The translations under genes and the position numbers were made by a program. 64,000 bases of DNA from Riptortus pedestris. Taxonomy: Eukaryota > Arthropoda > Insecta > Hemiptera > Alydidae. The DNA lies in NCBI GenBank assembly GCA_019009955.1, contig CM032233.1, positions 64,701,001 through 64,765,000 on the forward strand, written 5' to 3'. Shown piece after piece: positions 9,078 to 21,646 of this stretch. The notes beneath the pieces were generated by a model. That model did no database searches. It was given only the letters and a program-made list of their open reading frames with translations, and was not told the origin of the DNA. The stretch's first letter is position 1. Each line of letters starts with the position of its first letter.

Positions 9078-9752
9078 CTGTTACCGCTCTAGTGGTCGCA
9101 ATTTTTGTTTGATCGGTACCAAACTCGATATTTAGTCGTTTTATGTAAAAAGAAAAATTTAGTTCGTTAACGGCAGAAATGGGACCAGTGGGAGGGGGGG
9201 GGGTTTAGAGGGGAGGATTTTCGAAAATTCGAAATATCTCCGTTACTATACGTCGGATCGAACGATTGTACAGAATCAATCTTATTGCAAATTAAATTTA
9301 CTATAAATATTGTTATATTCATTTATTCTCTATCTTGATTATTAACCGAGATATTCTCATTTTTATGAAGTCTGTGGTCGGGTATAGTTCGGATTAGGTC
9401 GGCCATTTCCGTCAGTACTCGGCTCAGGTGGAAGCTTCTTGTAACTTTACCTGTAGTTTCTAACCTTACCTTACCTTCGTTACTTTGTGAGATTTATGCA
9501 AATACGTTCTGTTCATCCGCCCCCCCCCTTTCTTTAGTTCTTGGACTACTAAAATTTGAGTTATTAAAATATAGATTATTCTTACAATTCAGAAGCCGTT
9601 TCAGTTGGGAATTTATTTTAATTAACTGAAAGATTTCTCATTACCGTTTGTATTTAATCACGGTGATATTGTGTTACCAGTATGCAGATTTCTCTATTGT
9701 AAAACTTCACATGGGAAATCTGCTTAGTTTACGCAGCCCCTGCATGACGGAA
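8884..9752 (-). mobile_element. HINE (DINE-1-like Helentron derivative), near complete
   Basis: Reference description for the family. The right edge holds GGGAAATCTGCTTAGTTTAC and GCAGCCCCTGC.TGACGG, whose GCAG..CTGC forms a small hairpin. The left edge holds TTTTAGCAGATTTCCCTTGA followed by GGGAAATCAG, a palindrome next to CTAA. The two GCAGATTTCCC blocks are inverted relative to each other (subterminal inverted repeats). The centre has (AT)n (9012-9073), then TGTCTGTTACCGCTCTAGTG, ACTCGATATTTAGTCG and a G9 run. No protein is encoded. Subterminal inverted repeats, a 3' hairpin and a central microsatellite match Helentron-associated elements; a simple TIR transposon is less likely because the inverted part is only ~12 bp. 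Confidence 0.7.
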
Positions 9753-9821
9753 TTTTTTTATATTCAGGGTAGTAGTAGCACCCCTTAATCCACACACGCC
9801 TTAACCCCCCCCCCATAGATA

Positions 9822-9854
<33 letters not shown>

Positions 9855-9855
9855 G
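9753..9855. repeat. C-run and (AT)n microsatellite
   Basis: C10 followed by ATAGATATCT and an AT tract; resembles a stripped HINE centre but has no other family block. Confidence 0.6.
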
Positions 9856-11560
9856 TACGTGAGCGTGTGTGCCCGCGCAGATAGAGAGGTATGTTCGTTG
9901 GCGGTCTCATTTTATGTTTCATCGTTTCCAAACTCCATAAAAGAGTTCATAGAACATTTAAAGATTAACTTAACGGCTATAGTCTGTCCAGGAATGTCCC
10001 TGCTATTATGAGTCGAATCAAAAATTGGATATGACCAATCTTCTTGATAATTGAATCTTCTATAAGCTATTTCGTTATCTTGAATATATGTCTTATTCAT
10101 CATCATGCTAATAATATGATAATACATTATGAAAGGTCGTTTTCTAAGCTAAAATACCAAATCTTGTTATCATGAGACATTTAATATACGAGATGCATGT
10201 TGATGATCTATCAATGATCTATGGGACGTCACCTGACCAGGGGTTGGTTTAGAGGAACTTAAAATAAAAAATTCTAAATACCGCCATTATTTTGAGGAGT
10301 GTAGAAATATGTAGAATAAAGCTTGATAGTCGATTAACGTCTAGTAATTGTAGTCGCGTACATTGTTTTCCTAATTTGAATATAAAGCGGGTTAATTTGT
10401 CTTCATTTTTTTTTTTCTGACTTCTGTTAAATCCTACTCTTACTTATGGGATTTAGATTTATCAGTAATATCATCACTCATCAATTCATGAAGTTGTTTG
10501 TACAAAGCCCTTTTATTACTCCAGAAATAGAAAAATCGAATTTCAGACAACGTTGTCTGCGTGCCATTCCAGAACGTAGGTATCTGCTTTCATTTAACTT
10601 TTTTTTCTTTTTTTTATAATTATGTTCCAGTAATTAAGAAGTTGAAGCCTTGAGAAAATTGGATCTCAGTCATCTCTTTTACAATCTTAGCCTTGGGGAA
10701 CGTGCTGGAAAAAAAAACGAAAAAAATTCATCTCGTGCTATTTCTGTATTTTATATTATTTCGTGACTGACTTATCTAACTGGACGTATATTTTTACGAG
10801 CTCGTAATAGTTAAGGCACTTGTACTTGCCTCTTAAATAAAATAAAGCTGGGTTAATAAATTATAAAAATTATTTTTTAGGTTAAGTGTCTCAACATGCT
10901 GCACGTTATGCATTGTTATAAAGAAATAGGGGAGGAATCATTGTCAATGAAGATGGAATTGAAAAAAAATAATCTTTTCTTGAATTTCCATTTTTCTTCC
11001 TCTAAGATTATTTCAAGCACGTAATACACTTCCTTTATGCCCCTTATTCATATCTAAGAATTTATTCACACATTTCAATGTTTTTCAATGTCTTTTCGTG
11101 GCACCAATAACGGTATATAATTGTTTAAATCATGCTTCAATCAGGTTGGTAATTACGTCGTGTGATGTATTTATACAAAAATGAAATACTTTGTTAAGTA
11201 TTCTAAGAACGGCTGAAAGCTTTGATAGGAAGTCTAAGTTGCCCGATTGATAACCTTGTTTAAAGCATTAAAACCAAAGCTACTTTACTATTTTATTTAA
11301 ATATTTGCTAATTGCTGTACAATGCTGAGTGTATGAAGAGAGAAATGATAGAAATTCTTCCTCAAAGCTTTTTATCGCACAGATAAAGAAAAATTAGTGT
11401 GTGGGCACGGGGAGTTCAAACCTTCTTACTCCTTAGGAGCGTTTCTTCGACATATTTATGTATAAGGTATACTTACTTTTTCATTTCATTCAAATGTGTT
11501 TATTTCATTAAATGGTATCATAAAATATTAGGATACATAAAATAGTTATTTTTTATTTTC
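9856..11560. other. No recognisable gene
   Basis: AT-rich, stops in all frames. A 71-codon minus-strand frame at 9912-10127 has no recognisable motif. Poly-T/poly-A patches near 10410, 10600 and 10710 only. Confidence 0.5.
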
Positions 11561-11562
11561 TA

Positions 11563-12450
11563 CTAGCTGTACCCTGCGCGCGTTGCTATGCCACCAACTA
11601 AAATACTAAATTATGATAAAGATCTATATAATAAAAATTATTATAACTACTTAAACATTAAACATCGTTTGACACGTGCACGTTCGCCAAAAAAAACAAT
11701 AGGAAACGAAATATGACAATTTTTCATTTCATGCCTCCCTAACAACCCCCACTCGTGTTCGTTCCTAAAAACGTTAATATAGCTTATAGTCAAAAATACG
11801 GAGTTTCGTTGATTTCGAATTAGTCTTTGATGTCCTATAACATTGTTGACCCCTTCTATAGTTTTTATGTATACCTCATTTATACTTCATTATACGGAAA
11901 AAGTTTGTATATCAAATGTTACTTTAAATAACAAAAAAACAACTTTTGTTATGTGCATAATTGCCTAAAAACCAATAGAAAACGAAATATCGTTATTTTT
12001 AATTTCAGACCTCCCTTACAACCCGCACTCCTGATAGTATCTCGAAATTTTAATATAGCTTATAATCAAGGAGGTGTTAATACCAAATCACATACGGAGT
12101 TTCGTTTAGTTCGGTTGAGTATTTTGTTGACTCCCACTATTGTTTTTAGCGTATAACTTATTTATACTTTGTTATACGACAAAAGTGTATATTACAAAAG
12201 TTACTGTAAATAACAAAACAAACAACTTTTGTAATGTGCATATTTGCCGAAAACCCATTAGAAAACGAAATATCGCTTTTTTTAATTTCAGGCCTCCCTT
12301 ATAACCCCCACTCCTGTTCATCTCAGAGAATATTAATATAGCCAAAAATCTAACCTGGGTTAGTAGTAATATACATATAAAGTTTCATAAACTTCGATTC
12401 AGCCGTTTACGATTCTATAAAGGACATACGAACATTCATTTATATATATA
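11563..12450 (-). mobile_element. Non-autonomous Helitron copy with internal tandem repeats
   Basis: The minus-strand 3' end reads GCGCGCAGGGTACAGCTAG followed by T, i.e. a GC-rich terminal region then CTAG|T as in canonical Helitrons. The body contains three tandem ~280-bp units, each with AACGAAATATCG.TATTTTTA, CCCCCACTCCTG and ACAACTTTTGTTATGTGCAT. It shares these units and the CTTCGATTCAGCCGTTTA block with the copies at 17664, 37771 and 38770. There is no full-length frame, and the 5' terminus is not clear. Confidence 0.65.
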
Positions 12451-13400
12451 TTGATAAACAATTTTCTAATATTATGCCAATTAAATTTTTTACAAATTAT
12501 TGAATTGCATTTATACTGATATAACATTCGTCAAATTCTAAGAGTACATAGTTTGAAATTCATCAATTTAAATAATTATATACAATAAATTAGTTTCATT
12601 AACAATCTTAATGTAACTCTAAATATGTACAATGTATTACAACTCTAAAACATAAATGTTTTTATTTGTTGACATGCGAAGTAATTAAGCTATGACAAGT
12701 TTTATAAATGATGAGAAACTTGTCCCACCTGATCAGAAATTATTTTAAATCTGCATTTATGACAACTATATAGTAGTTTTATTTAATAATTGAACATTTC
12801 TGAATGTATTCATCTTGTGTAGAATAAGATCCGTCATACATGACGTCCTTTAAATTTTTTTAAACAAAAAGTATTTTTCACGAGAGCCTATGAAAGTACA
12901 AGGTTGTAAATGGTGGACGTCTTCTGTAAAATGTGATATCACTATATAAGAAGAATTGAAACCCACTGAATGACACATTTTTTTGTGAGTCCAAAATCAG
13001 CGGGTGCCAATCACTTCTCAAGAAGGAATCAGCAGAGGCAATTTAAAGAAGATTAAAAATTACCAGGGTAGTGGTCATGAGAGAAAGATTCGGAATAGCA
13101 ACCTACTTGAAGAGTTCTAATCAAGAAGACGATTAAGATCTCAGGAAATAAAATCTAGTTGTTTAGACTGGATGATCAAGACAGTCGGCATTAACGGAAT
13201 AACTGAGTAATAACTTCGTAGTAAAGCAAAGGATGAAGAGAACAATTCTCATTCTTAGAATCGTTGCAGCAGGTCATGTAATCGATAATCATATACGAAG
13301 AGTATCAATACCAGAAACTGAATAGGCATTCTCTATTTCAGCATGACTAGCGAAACTTTGGTGGAAAATATGACACCTTGAGCTATGAATAGCGTCCGTT
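12451..13400. other. No recognisable gene
   Basis: AT-rich to 12900, then a slightly more balanced stretch (12950-13370) with no open frame or repeat terminus that I recognise. Confidence 0.45.
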
Positions 13401-13404
13401 ACAC

Positions 13405-13680
13405 TTTATAAAAATGCAAATCGGTTAATATTCAAGATAAGAGAATAAATGTACATTACAATATTTAGTAAATTTAATTTACAATAAGATTGGTTCAATA
13501 CAATGTTTCGATCGTAACGGAGATATTTCGAACTTTCGAAATTCCCCTCTACCCCCCCCCTCCCACTTGTCCGGTTTCACCCGTTAATGAACTTGATCTT
13601 CCTTTTTACATAAAACTATTAAATGCCGAATTTGGAGACTATTAAACAAATATTGCGACCGCTAGAGCGTTAACAGACAA

Positions 13681-13734
<54 letters not shown>

Positions 13735-14032
13735 GAACGGACCTCATTTTCGTCATCGATGGATTAGGATATAAAGAATGCTTGAAATTCCTCCCCTCTA
13801 ACCCCCCCCCCTCCCACTGGTCGTTTTCAACCATTTCCGAACTTGATCTTTCTTTTTACATAAAACGAGGTGCCCTCAGGTAGCCAACTCTCCTCTGTGG
13901 ATTAAATATCCAGTTTTGTAACGATTAAACCAAAATTGTTGATGGACATTTGAAGAAAATTTTCGAAAATTGCGTCATAAGTACGACCTCAATAGCTGAT
14001 TTCCCTTGAGGGAAATCTGCTAACATAGATGT
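13405..14032 (+). mobile_element. HINE copy, 5'-truncated and rearranged
   Basis: Interior begins at AAATGCAAATCGGTTAATAT and proceeds to (AT)n (13687-13729). After GAACGGACCTCATTTTCGTC the sequence jumps back to a second CCCCTC.CCCACTGGTCG.TTTC block and TTTTTACATAAAACG before the 3' end (TGATTTCCCTTGAGGGAAAT, CTGCTAAC). So two partial copies are joined. A short GTGCCCTCAGGTAGCCAACT insertion recalls the SINE at 8820-8850. Confidence 0.65.
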
Positions 14033-14807
14033 GTAACGAACAATATAAGAGTGACGGTTTAGGATTTGAGGTCCAAGCTATGGGTAGTAGAGGAGGAATG
14101 TTCTCCGGGGCCAGCAAAACGTGTGGAAGGGAGGGAAAACACCATCTTCTAAACTCTTTGTTGCAAAAACATATGTATGTAAAATAAGTAGTTGTAAGAA
14201 GAAAGTCTATGGTTGGTTTGGAGGGCTTAGGTGGATAGCTTGGTAAGGGATGAGGTTTACCGGTTTAGGGAGTTTACAAAAAAAGGAAAGATGAGAGGGC
14301 TAAAATCTTCTTTAGTCCCACTTAAACAAGCTTTCTTAATGTTCTATTTTTCTCTTTCTTCTGGTCATATTTACCCTAGCCTGTTCTTCCATCCTCGCCA
14401 AACACTCTATCCCTTTACTTCATTTTTAAGAGTCTTTCATCTAAGTATTACTACTAATTTCATCGCACTAGAGAGTATTATGTAAAGCTTTTTCTCCATT
14501 AGAGTTTGAAATAAATATGGGTTCTCGACGAAATATAAAGATATCATTAAAAGTTAAATAATATGATTGAATTGTGTTTAGTTGATGTTCTAACATTTAT
14601 ATATGTGAGGATTTTATGGTAAACATTTTCCATTACATTCAACTGAATCAGTTTTAGCAGATTTCCATCAATTAAGTATTGAGGCTTTCATTTAGCGAAT
14701 GCCCAAATATTCCTTAATAATCCCGTAAAACCATAATAACTGTATAGAAACAATCCTGTTGAACGTTCAACGTTCTATAATTATTGCTCTAAACATTTTT
14801 CCTGTAT
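14033..14807. other. No recognisable gene
   Basis: An 84-codon plus-strand frame (14231-14485) shows no family motif. The TTTTAGCAGATTTCCATCAA at 14652 is an isolated HINE 3'-end relic. Confidence 0.45.
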
Positions 14808-15168
14808 TTCAAATATGTATTCCACAGCTGGCTGTCCAATCATCCTAATCCAGAAGTGCTAGCCCTTTCCAGCGCCACTCATCCATATTCCCCTCCACGG
14901 CTCCTCAAGAGCCAATGGCCCAGTGATCTCCTATAGAAGTGTAAAGTGAAGTGATAGCAGTGGCTATTTTCTTATCAAGTGCCATTCCTCCTTAGCTCTT
15001 GACTTCCTTGCCAGGCAGGGAGAGGCTGCTCCTCTCATTGTGGTGAAGGGGTGTGGCTACTGTCAAGAGTGATGGAGGACTATTGTATTGTACATATCAC
15101 ACATTACCAAATGCATTTAAATGCAGGCTGTACTATTCTAAATAAAATAATATAAATAAAATTAAAGT
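14808..15168 (+). mobile_element. Jockey-clade LINE, 3' end only
   Basis: The first 126 bases encode the last ~40 residues of the Jockey polyprotein (WLSNHPNPEVLALSSATHPY, then SQWPSDLL and a stop at 14934-14936). They match the C-terminus of the minus-strand copy at 50580-51629 almost residue for residue. The 3' UTR is also shared (CCATTCCTCCTTAGCT, TTGCCAGGCAGGGAGAGGCT) and ends in an A-rich tail. Extreme 5' truncation is typical of LINE insertion. Confidence 0.8.
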
Positions 15169-15184
15169 ATGTCAAATATATAGT

Positions 15185-15580
15185 GATAGATTTGATTTTT
15201 TTAGTTTTTAATCTTCAGTACCCCCCCCCCCATCTCATATTAATAAAATGCTGAAACGTCATATTTCCAGCTTAAATATCAAATATAGTTTACAATGAAC
15301 CATTATGTCTTTACTATGTCAGATACATTCTCATGTGCTATACGGGACACCCGTATATTACGCCCTGAATTAATATTTTACGTTCCTGACTCGAAAACGT
15401 TATTAAAACTATATCATACTTGATGTACTATATCATACTTGATATTGAGTATTGCAACACTAAAGATGGTATTCATTCCACCAGGAAGAATGAGGGGGGG
15501 GGGGGTTGTACTGTGTTTTCGTATCTGGGATAGTAAGAGAGTTATTTGAATTTTCTTCTTTTCTGCCTTCATTACCTCCC
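15185..15580 (-). mobile_element. Diverged HINE-variant relic
   Basis: TTTTTAGTTTTTAATCTTCA followed by a C10 run and CTCATATTAATAA fits the 'ttcagtaaacccccactcc' region of other copies. 'aacactaaagatggtatt' and a G12 run fit the variant subfamily seen at 50450-50500. Termini absent. Confidence 0.4.
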
Positions 15581-17523
15581 ATTTCTAATCACTTGATTTT
15601 TACTTTGAGTAACGGTATCACTGAATAACACATGTCTAGCTTTCATTTTAATTCCCGTTTACATTGGCTTCCTTGCTACGGGAGAAACAGATTCTCCACA
15701 TGGTGAGATGAGATCACCAGTGTTTCAGTCTAGTTCGAAAATATAAATTACTTTTAAAATTTGACCCTTTGCTTCCACGTGATATATATACTGCCCCCTA
15801 CTTCTGATTTCAAACTAATATCAAACTTAATCATAAGCTTCTCAGTAATATTCCTTTGGTAAGAGTCACAAAAAAATTTTCCCGCTAAAGTATGACATTA
15901 CATGAGCGTATGTTTGTTTGCTCTACATTTGTGAGGATATATATATGAAATTTAGCGGGCCCCTTTATTTTTTGTTATCAACTCTACAGGGTCGATGGAT
16001 CTTTAAAGTTATTTTCCCTATATCTCTTGAGTACAAACCCAACAGCTAATTTGGATTGAAGAATATCAGCTGAAAAACAATCTAAGAGAAATTTATGAGT
16101 TTATTATTATTGCATTTCAAACTCAGGGAAATGAACTAGTCTGATACTGGTGGACTGTTAGTGCAAATGACTATGAATATTAAAGTAGATTAGAATAAAT
16201 GTCAGTGAAATCCTATTAGCCACCATCAGCATATGTGACATTCCAATTAACAATTAGTTCATGATTAACACTAAAACAACAAATAAAACTGAAACAGTTT
16301 TTTTTATTTTAAAATTGACAATTAAATGGAATTTATGAAAATTGAAACCGAATTCTTTAATTTATTATTTAAAAGGCCTAAAAAACAAAAATAAATTAGG
16401 AGATCTGCGATTTTCGAAACTATTCTAATTTTTAAAATATTTTAAACCTACCTACATCTCTAAACATCCACCATTTACAGTGTTAGCTCAGAAGATATAT
16501 CATTCTCTTGTTCTTATCATGAAACCTTGTCTTTTTCAATTTTGAACCATGTTTCATATTTAACTTAATATTATTTTCTATTATGATCAATATACATTTT
16601 TTGTGAAATCTGTTTGATTTATGCTCTTACAAATAATTATAATATCGTAGTAATATGTATTGTGAAGTATGAATCCTAATTAACTAAATTAATTTATTTT
16701 TGAGAATAATAAGTAATTAATAATATAATATTATTATAGATTTCATTGCGAACGTATTGATCAAGGGATTTCAATTAAAAAGTAATTACCCGTGATATTT
16801 CGTACATAAAGAAAATAAATATTTTAAGATGTAAAAAAATAATAAATAAGAGTTGTATTATATTTTCTTACATTGAATTTGTTTGACACATTTCCATCAT
16901 ATGTACCATAAATGTAAAACCATAATTTGCGTTACGGAAACTACTAGTTTTCCTCTTCCATTGGCTTTGGTAATCCGACAATAGAAAATGGGTAATTTTG
17001 AATTAATTAAATTACTTTTTAAAAATGAAGTACTTCGATGAAAATGATTGAAATTTTATGTTCATTGTCATATTTAATAAAGAGTAGAATTCTTTGAACA
17101 TTGAAGAAATTTGTCTTTATTACTCCCGAATTATAAAGAATTGAGCCCCTTTGGAATTTTTAACTGGCTTAAACGTTTAATTTGGTGGGAAAATCATTGT
17201 TAAACCTTTTGATCACCTCAGATTAAAGATCTTGGACACTATCGTTTGACAAGAAAATAGAGAAAAACAAGAATATGAGGAATGTAAATAAATGAATCTC
17301 CATCTTTTCAAATAATAAGAAGGCTCTATCAGCATGGGAATTTAAAAAATTGAAAATTATATACATTTTAAAAAAAATAATTTTATTACAACCATGATTG
17401 CAAGAGGTTATCTATTGGATAAAATTTGGCATGCGTAAACTCTTTGCTATTACATTTGTAATTTATACTAAGTCTTAAATTCGCTATTTCTGTAGTCAAG
17501 TAAAGCTAATAAAACACACTATG
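15581..17523. other. No recognisable gene
   Basis: Strongly AT-rich. 'tacgggagaaacagattctcc' near 15678 resembles a variant-subfamily HINE end (compare 28505 and 52260). Nothing else recognised. Confidence 0.45.
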
Positions 17524-17663
17524 GCTTTTAGCAGACCTAAAGGGAAATCAGCTATTGAGACCATACTCGACGCGATTTTCGAAAAATTTCTTCAAATGTT
17601 CTTTAATTCTATCTAGAAGATGACGAAATGAAGTCGGATCAAAATTCTATATATATATATTTA

Positions 17664-18758
17664 CTAGCTCAGATACCCGGCTTCGCCCGGGAATTGATTT
17701 GAGGCTGAATGGTGATGGTATTTTTTTGGCAAGGCTTTAATTTGCACAATATTTTGACATTTACCCGTCCCAGTGTTTAGTGTTAATTCCCGTTGTTGGC
17801 ATTTGTTAATAATAAAATTAATTTTTTATGTAAGACTGTCCTCCAAATTGTCGTATTTCCCGTAGACAAATAGACAATGAAATATCGCGAATTTTTATTT
17901 CAGGCCTCCTTTATATCCCCCACTCCCGTTCTAACCTAAGAATTTTAATATAGCTTATAATCATGGAAGAATTAATGCTAATTGACATACCGAGTTTTTG
18001 AAGTTCGGTTTACTCGTTAGCGCTCAATGAAATCGTTGACTCCCGCTTTAGTTTATAGTGTATACCTCGTTTATACTTTGTTAAAAGACAAAAATGAATA
18101 TGACAAAAGTTACTCTAAATAACAAAATAAACAACTTTTGTTATGTTCATATTTGCCGAAAATGCAATAAGAAACGAAATACCGCTATTTTTAAATTCAG
18201 GCCTCCCTTATAACCCCCACTCCTGCCCGTCCCAAGAAATGTTAGTATGGCTTATTATAAGGAAGACGTTAGTGCTAATTCACATACCGAGTTTGGTTTA
18301 GTTCGGTTGAGTCTTTTGTGCCAAATAAAATTGTTGACTTCCGCTATCATTTTTAGTGTATAACGCCTTTATATTTAGGTATACGACAAAAGTGTATATA
18401 ACAAAAGTTACTCTAAATAACAAATTAAACAACTTTTCTTATGTGCATAATTGCCGAAATTGCAATAGGAAACGAAATATCACTATTTTTAATTTCAGGC
18501 CTCCCTTATAACCCCCACTCCTGTTCGTCTCAGAGAATATTAACATAGCCTAAAGTCTAAGTTTGGTTAGTAGTAATATACATACCAAGTTTCATAAAAT
18601 TCGGTTCAGCCGTTTATGCGTGAAAAGGTAACAAACAAACAAACAAACAAACAAACATACACGAAAGAAACAAAATGCAGTTATGGTGTCTATGACATGT
18701 GAAACGAAAAGTTATCGTGAAATTTCGCAAAAAAAATCAATGTACAGACAGAGGTTAC

Positions 18759-18762
<4 letters not shown>
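17664..18762 (-). mobile_element. Non-autonomous Helitron inserted in a HINE microsatellite
   Basis: The minus-strand 3' end reads CCCGGGCGAAGCCGGG (hairpin), TATCTGAG, CTAG, then T. This is the Helitron 3' signature, with insertion between A and T. Internal tandem units share AGAAACGAAATA.CGCTATT and CCCTTATAACCCCCACTCCT. Towards the 5' end there is a (TTTG)n tract (18630-18655) and ACCTCTGTCTGTACATTG. No transposase/helicase frame survives. Confidence 0.75.

Positions 18763-18766
<4 letters not shown>

Positions 18767-18822
<56 letters not shown>
18767..18822. repeat. (AT)n microsatellite (HINE centre)
   Basis: AT repeat between the Helitron 5' end and the resumed HINE sequence. Confidence 0.9.
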
Positions 18823-18824
<2 letters not shown>

Positions 18825-19245
18825 TTGTCTGTTACCGCTCTAGTGATCGCAATTTTGCTTTAATCATTGCCAAGCTCCATATTTATTCGTTTTTTAGTAA
18901 AAAGGTTTAGAGGGGAGGAATTTCGAAAATTCTAAGTATCTCCGTTATTATGCGTCGGATCAAAAAATTTCATTGAACCAATTTAATTACAAATGTAATG
19001 TTCTATAAATGTTATTAAACACATTTTTTCAGTATCTTGATTTTGAACCAAGATGTTAGCATATTTTAGTTTTCGGCCTTGAGTAACTCCCCTCCTACTA
19101 ATATAATATTAACAATAAGCTGCTATATTATAAAGCACATTATTTGAAGAATAAATACCAAATATTGTTCACATTGAACTTTTACGTTTTGAGATAAATG
19201 CGAATACGCGGGGCACGTTGGAAATCTACTTTGTTTACGCAGCCC

Positions 19246-19745
19246 CTTATTTATTTATTGTAAGCTACTTCGTACACTTCTTCGTTACACTCTATTTATT
19301 GAAAAGAAGGCCTTTATCAAGGCTTACGTATTTTATGAGTGAAAGCAACAAATCATCATTAGGGCCGATATAAAATCTAAAATGAAATAAAATAATTACT
19401 AACTCCCCTACCTCATTAAAATTCGGACCTGCGTTGATTAAATAATTAAATATTAATTATATTGCGGAAATTTCCTCGTTTTTTTCCTCCAAATCACGAT
19501 TGTCGGATTCTGACATATTATAACACATTATAATACATTTTATTTTTCAATCTGAAATGTTTGTATTTTATTTGGTGTTTCGGCGTTCTTTACGAATGTT
19601 ATTATCCTCTCCGGAATGCAAGTATAACTAACACAACATTTTAGTAATTGGCCTATTTTTTACTTACTTGTATGACTTGGAAGTATTATAATCGCTAAAC
19701 ATTTCGGTTTTCAGATAACAAACGGAGTTTTGACTTTCCTTAGTG
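19246..19745. other. No recognisable gene
   Basis: AT-rich; no termini or coding signal recognised. Confidence 0.45.
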
Positions 19746-19747
19746 CC

Positions 19748-20357
19748 ATTTTAACAGATTTCTCTTAAGGAAAATCAACTATTGAGGTCGTATTCATGAT
19801 GCGGTTTTCGAAAAGTATCTTCAAATGTCCATCGAAACTACCTAGTAGATGACGAAAATGAGGTCCGTTCAAAATTTATATATATATTTGTATATAGGGG
19901 TTGCAATTTTGATTTGATCGTTACCAAACTCGATACTTAATAGTTTTATGTAAAAAGAAAGATAAAGTACGTTAATGGCTGAAATCTGTCCAGTAGAAAG
20001 GGGGGGGGTTAGAGGGGAGGAATTTCGAAAATTCTAAATACCTCCGTTATTATGCGCCGGATCGAAAAATTGTATAGCACCAATCGTATTGCAAATATAA
20101 TGTTCTATAAATGTTATTATGATCGTATTTTCATTATCTTGATTATCAACCAAGATATTTGCAGTTTATAATTTTACATTTTCCTCAGTACCCCCCCCTC
20201 TCCTACTCATGTCATATTAACAATAAGCTGTTATATTATGAAGCACATTATTTGGAGCATAAATACCAAATATTGTTCTCATTGAAATTTAACATTTTGA
20301 GTTAAATGCAAACACTCGTGAAATCTGCTTAGTTTCCGCAGCCCCTGCCTGTCGGAC
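19748..20357 (-). mobile_element. HINE copy, short (AT)n
   Basis: Both ends are recognisable (TTTTAACAGATTTCTCTTAA on the left, GAAATCTGCTTAGTTTCCGC and AGCCCCTGCCTGTCGG on the right). The central AT tract is reduced to about 12 bp, so the length is close to the minimal family form. A G9 run is present near 20000. Confidence 0.7.
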
Positions 20358-20495
20358 TTTTGACTAATTTCAGTGGGGGTCCTACGGATATGGACACATT
20401 ACTTAAAAATTGCTAGACTTATTTAAAATGTCAAAGTTTCATATTCAAGCCTTCAATTGTCTAGTTGTGCACTTCTTTTTTTGACGTAAAACTGT

Positions 20496-20905
20496 TATTT
20501 ATTTATTCATACAATAATCGCATTTCGCAACTGGGGCGATTTAGTAACGAATCAGTTATTTAACATCGAACATAATAATTAACATATAACATATAATTAT
20601 TATATTTACGTAAGTGTGCTCGATTCTGCAAATATTTTCAGTATTGCCCTACATTATATTTTTTTGAAAATGTTCTTTTGTTTCAAGTAGTGTAATACGC
20701 GGTCTATATACGGGCTACGGTCATGTCAAGTGTATGGCAGGTCTATGTGAGTCCTTAAATAGCAGTCAGTAAGTATATGTTTTATAGTAAGTCAACAGTT
20801 ACAGTGTTGGCAGTAGGATTCGTCTTCTCCAGTAAGTAGGTAAGTCAGAGTCAGTCGTGAATGGCCAATTCTCAACCTCGTTAAAACTACTTCTTCTCTT
20901 CTAAT
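20496..20905 (-). pseudogene. LINE 3' end with Cys/His knuckle (I-like), 5'-truncated
   Basis: On the minus strand VVLTRLRIGHSRLTLTYLL is followed, after a one-base shift, by GEDESYCQHCNC, a stop, and LTIKHILTDC. This is the zinc-knuckle block that follows RNase H in I-type LINEs, here with its cysteines intact. The coding remnant continues to LKQKNIFKKI, then a 3' UTR ends in a (TAAA)-type tail at 20496-20510. It is related to the plus-strand remnant at 3190-3400. Confidence 0.75.
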
Positions 20906-21595
20906 CTAAGACGTAAAAGTTGGTGAATAAGGAGAAAAACAAAGAAATTCCAATTTAGCCTTCCCTATCAGAAGACAATAACCAAATTGATTTAAAACCA
21001 TTGTTTCATCATGGTTTATCATAAAGAAATTTATAAATTTTTTGTATTACATTTTTTGACATGTACTTAAGAGAGAATAAGCCGAAACTTGTCAAAATGG
21101 GTACAGAAATGGTCGAAACTGATAATTTCTTTCAACTTTGTACAAGGAAATAAAAAATAAGTATCTGTTTGGCTCTCTCCTTATGATTTTATTTCTATTG
21201 AACAAAAAATTTAATTGAATTAAAATAATTGTGTAATTTCGTTGCTAGAAATGAATAATTACTTTAGGCGAGCTATTGGTATTATTGAATATTTAGCTAT
21301 AGGTATTAGGTAAATGTGATGAAATAGCTGGTGTGTGGGAAGTGTGTTAGGTTGAGTACATTGTGAAAAGGGCAATTTAATTGTTGTAGGACACTAAAAT
21401 GAAACTTGTTAAGTGTGTTTGGTGTTGGGAGTTCCTATAAGAATTTATCTCCAGTAACATCAGCCAACGGAGCCGTAATTCTCACCTAATGGTTCAAGTT
21501 TTAATTGAGGGGAGATGGACGTCTTACGCCCAGGCAACAGAGAGCATTCTATTTGTTTTCTCCTTCCTGTCTTCGACTTAATTACAGATTTGCTT
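20906..21595. other. No recognisable gene
   Basis: AT-rich; minus-strand frame 21460-21657 is open mostly through an AT microsatellite. The part next to 20906 may include more of the LINE in decayed form. Confidence 0.4.
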
Positions 21596-21598
21596 ATA

Positions 21599-21599
<1 letters not shown>

Positions 21600-21645
<46 letters not shown>
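21600..21645. repeat. (AT)n microsatellite
   Basis: Plain AT repeat not linked to HINE sequence on either side. Confidence 0.9.

Positions 21646-21646
<1 letters not shown>

Larger units (their letters stand above)
17524..19245 (-). mobile_element. HINE copy interrupted by a Helitron
   Basis: The 3' end (TTTTAGCAGACCTAAAGGGA) to the (AT)n lies at 17524-17660, and the remainder resumes at 18823 with TTTGTCTGTTACCGCTCTAG and runs to GGAAATCTACTTTGTTTACG and CAGCCCC. The Helitron at 17664-18762 sits exactly in the (AT)n, with AT repeat on both sides. Confidence 0.7.

Noticed and set aside
20822..20842. Second GTAAGT-containing splice-like motif (GTAAGTAGGTAAGTCAG)
   Set aside because: No polypyrimidine tract precedes it, and it lies in the antisense of a LINE coding remnant.
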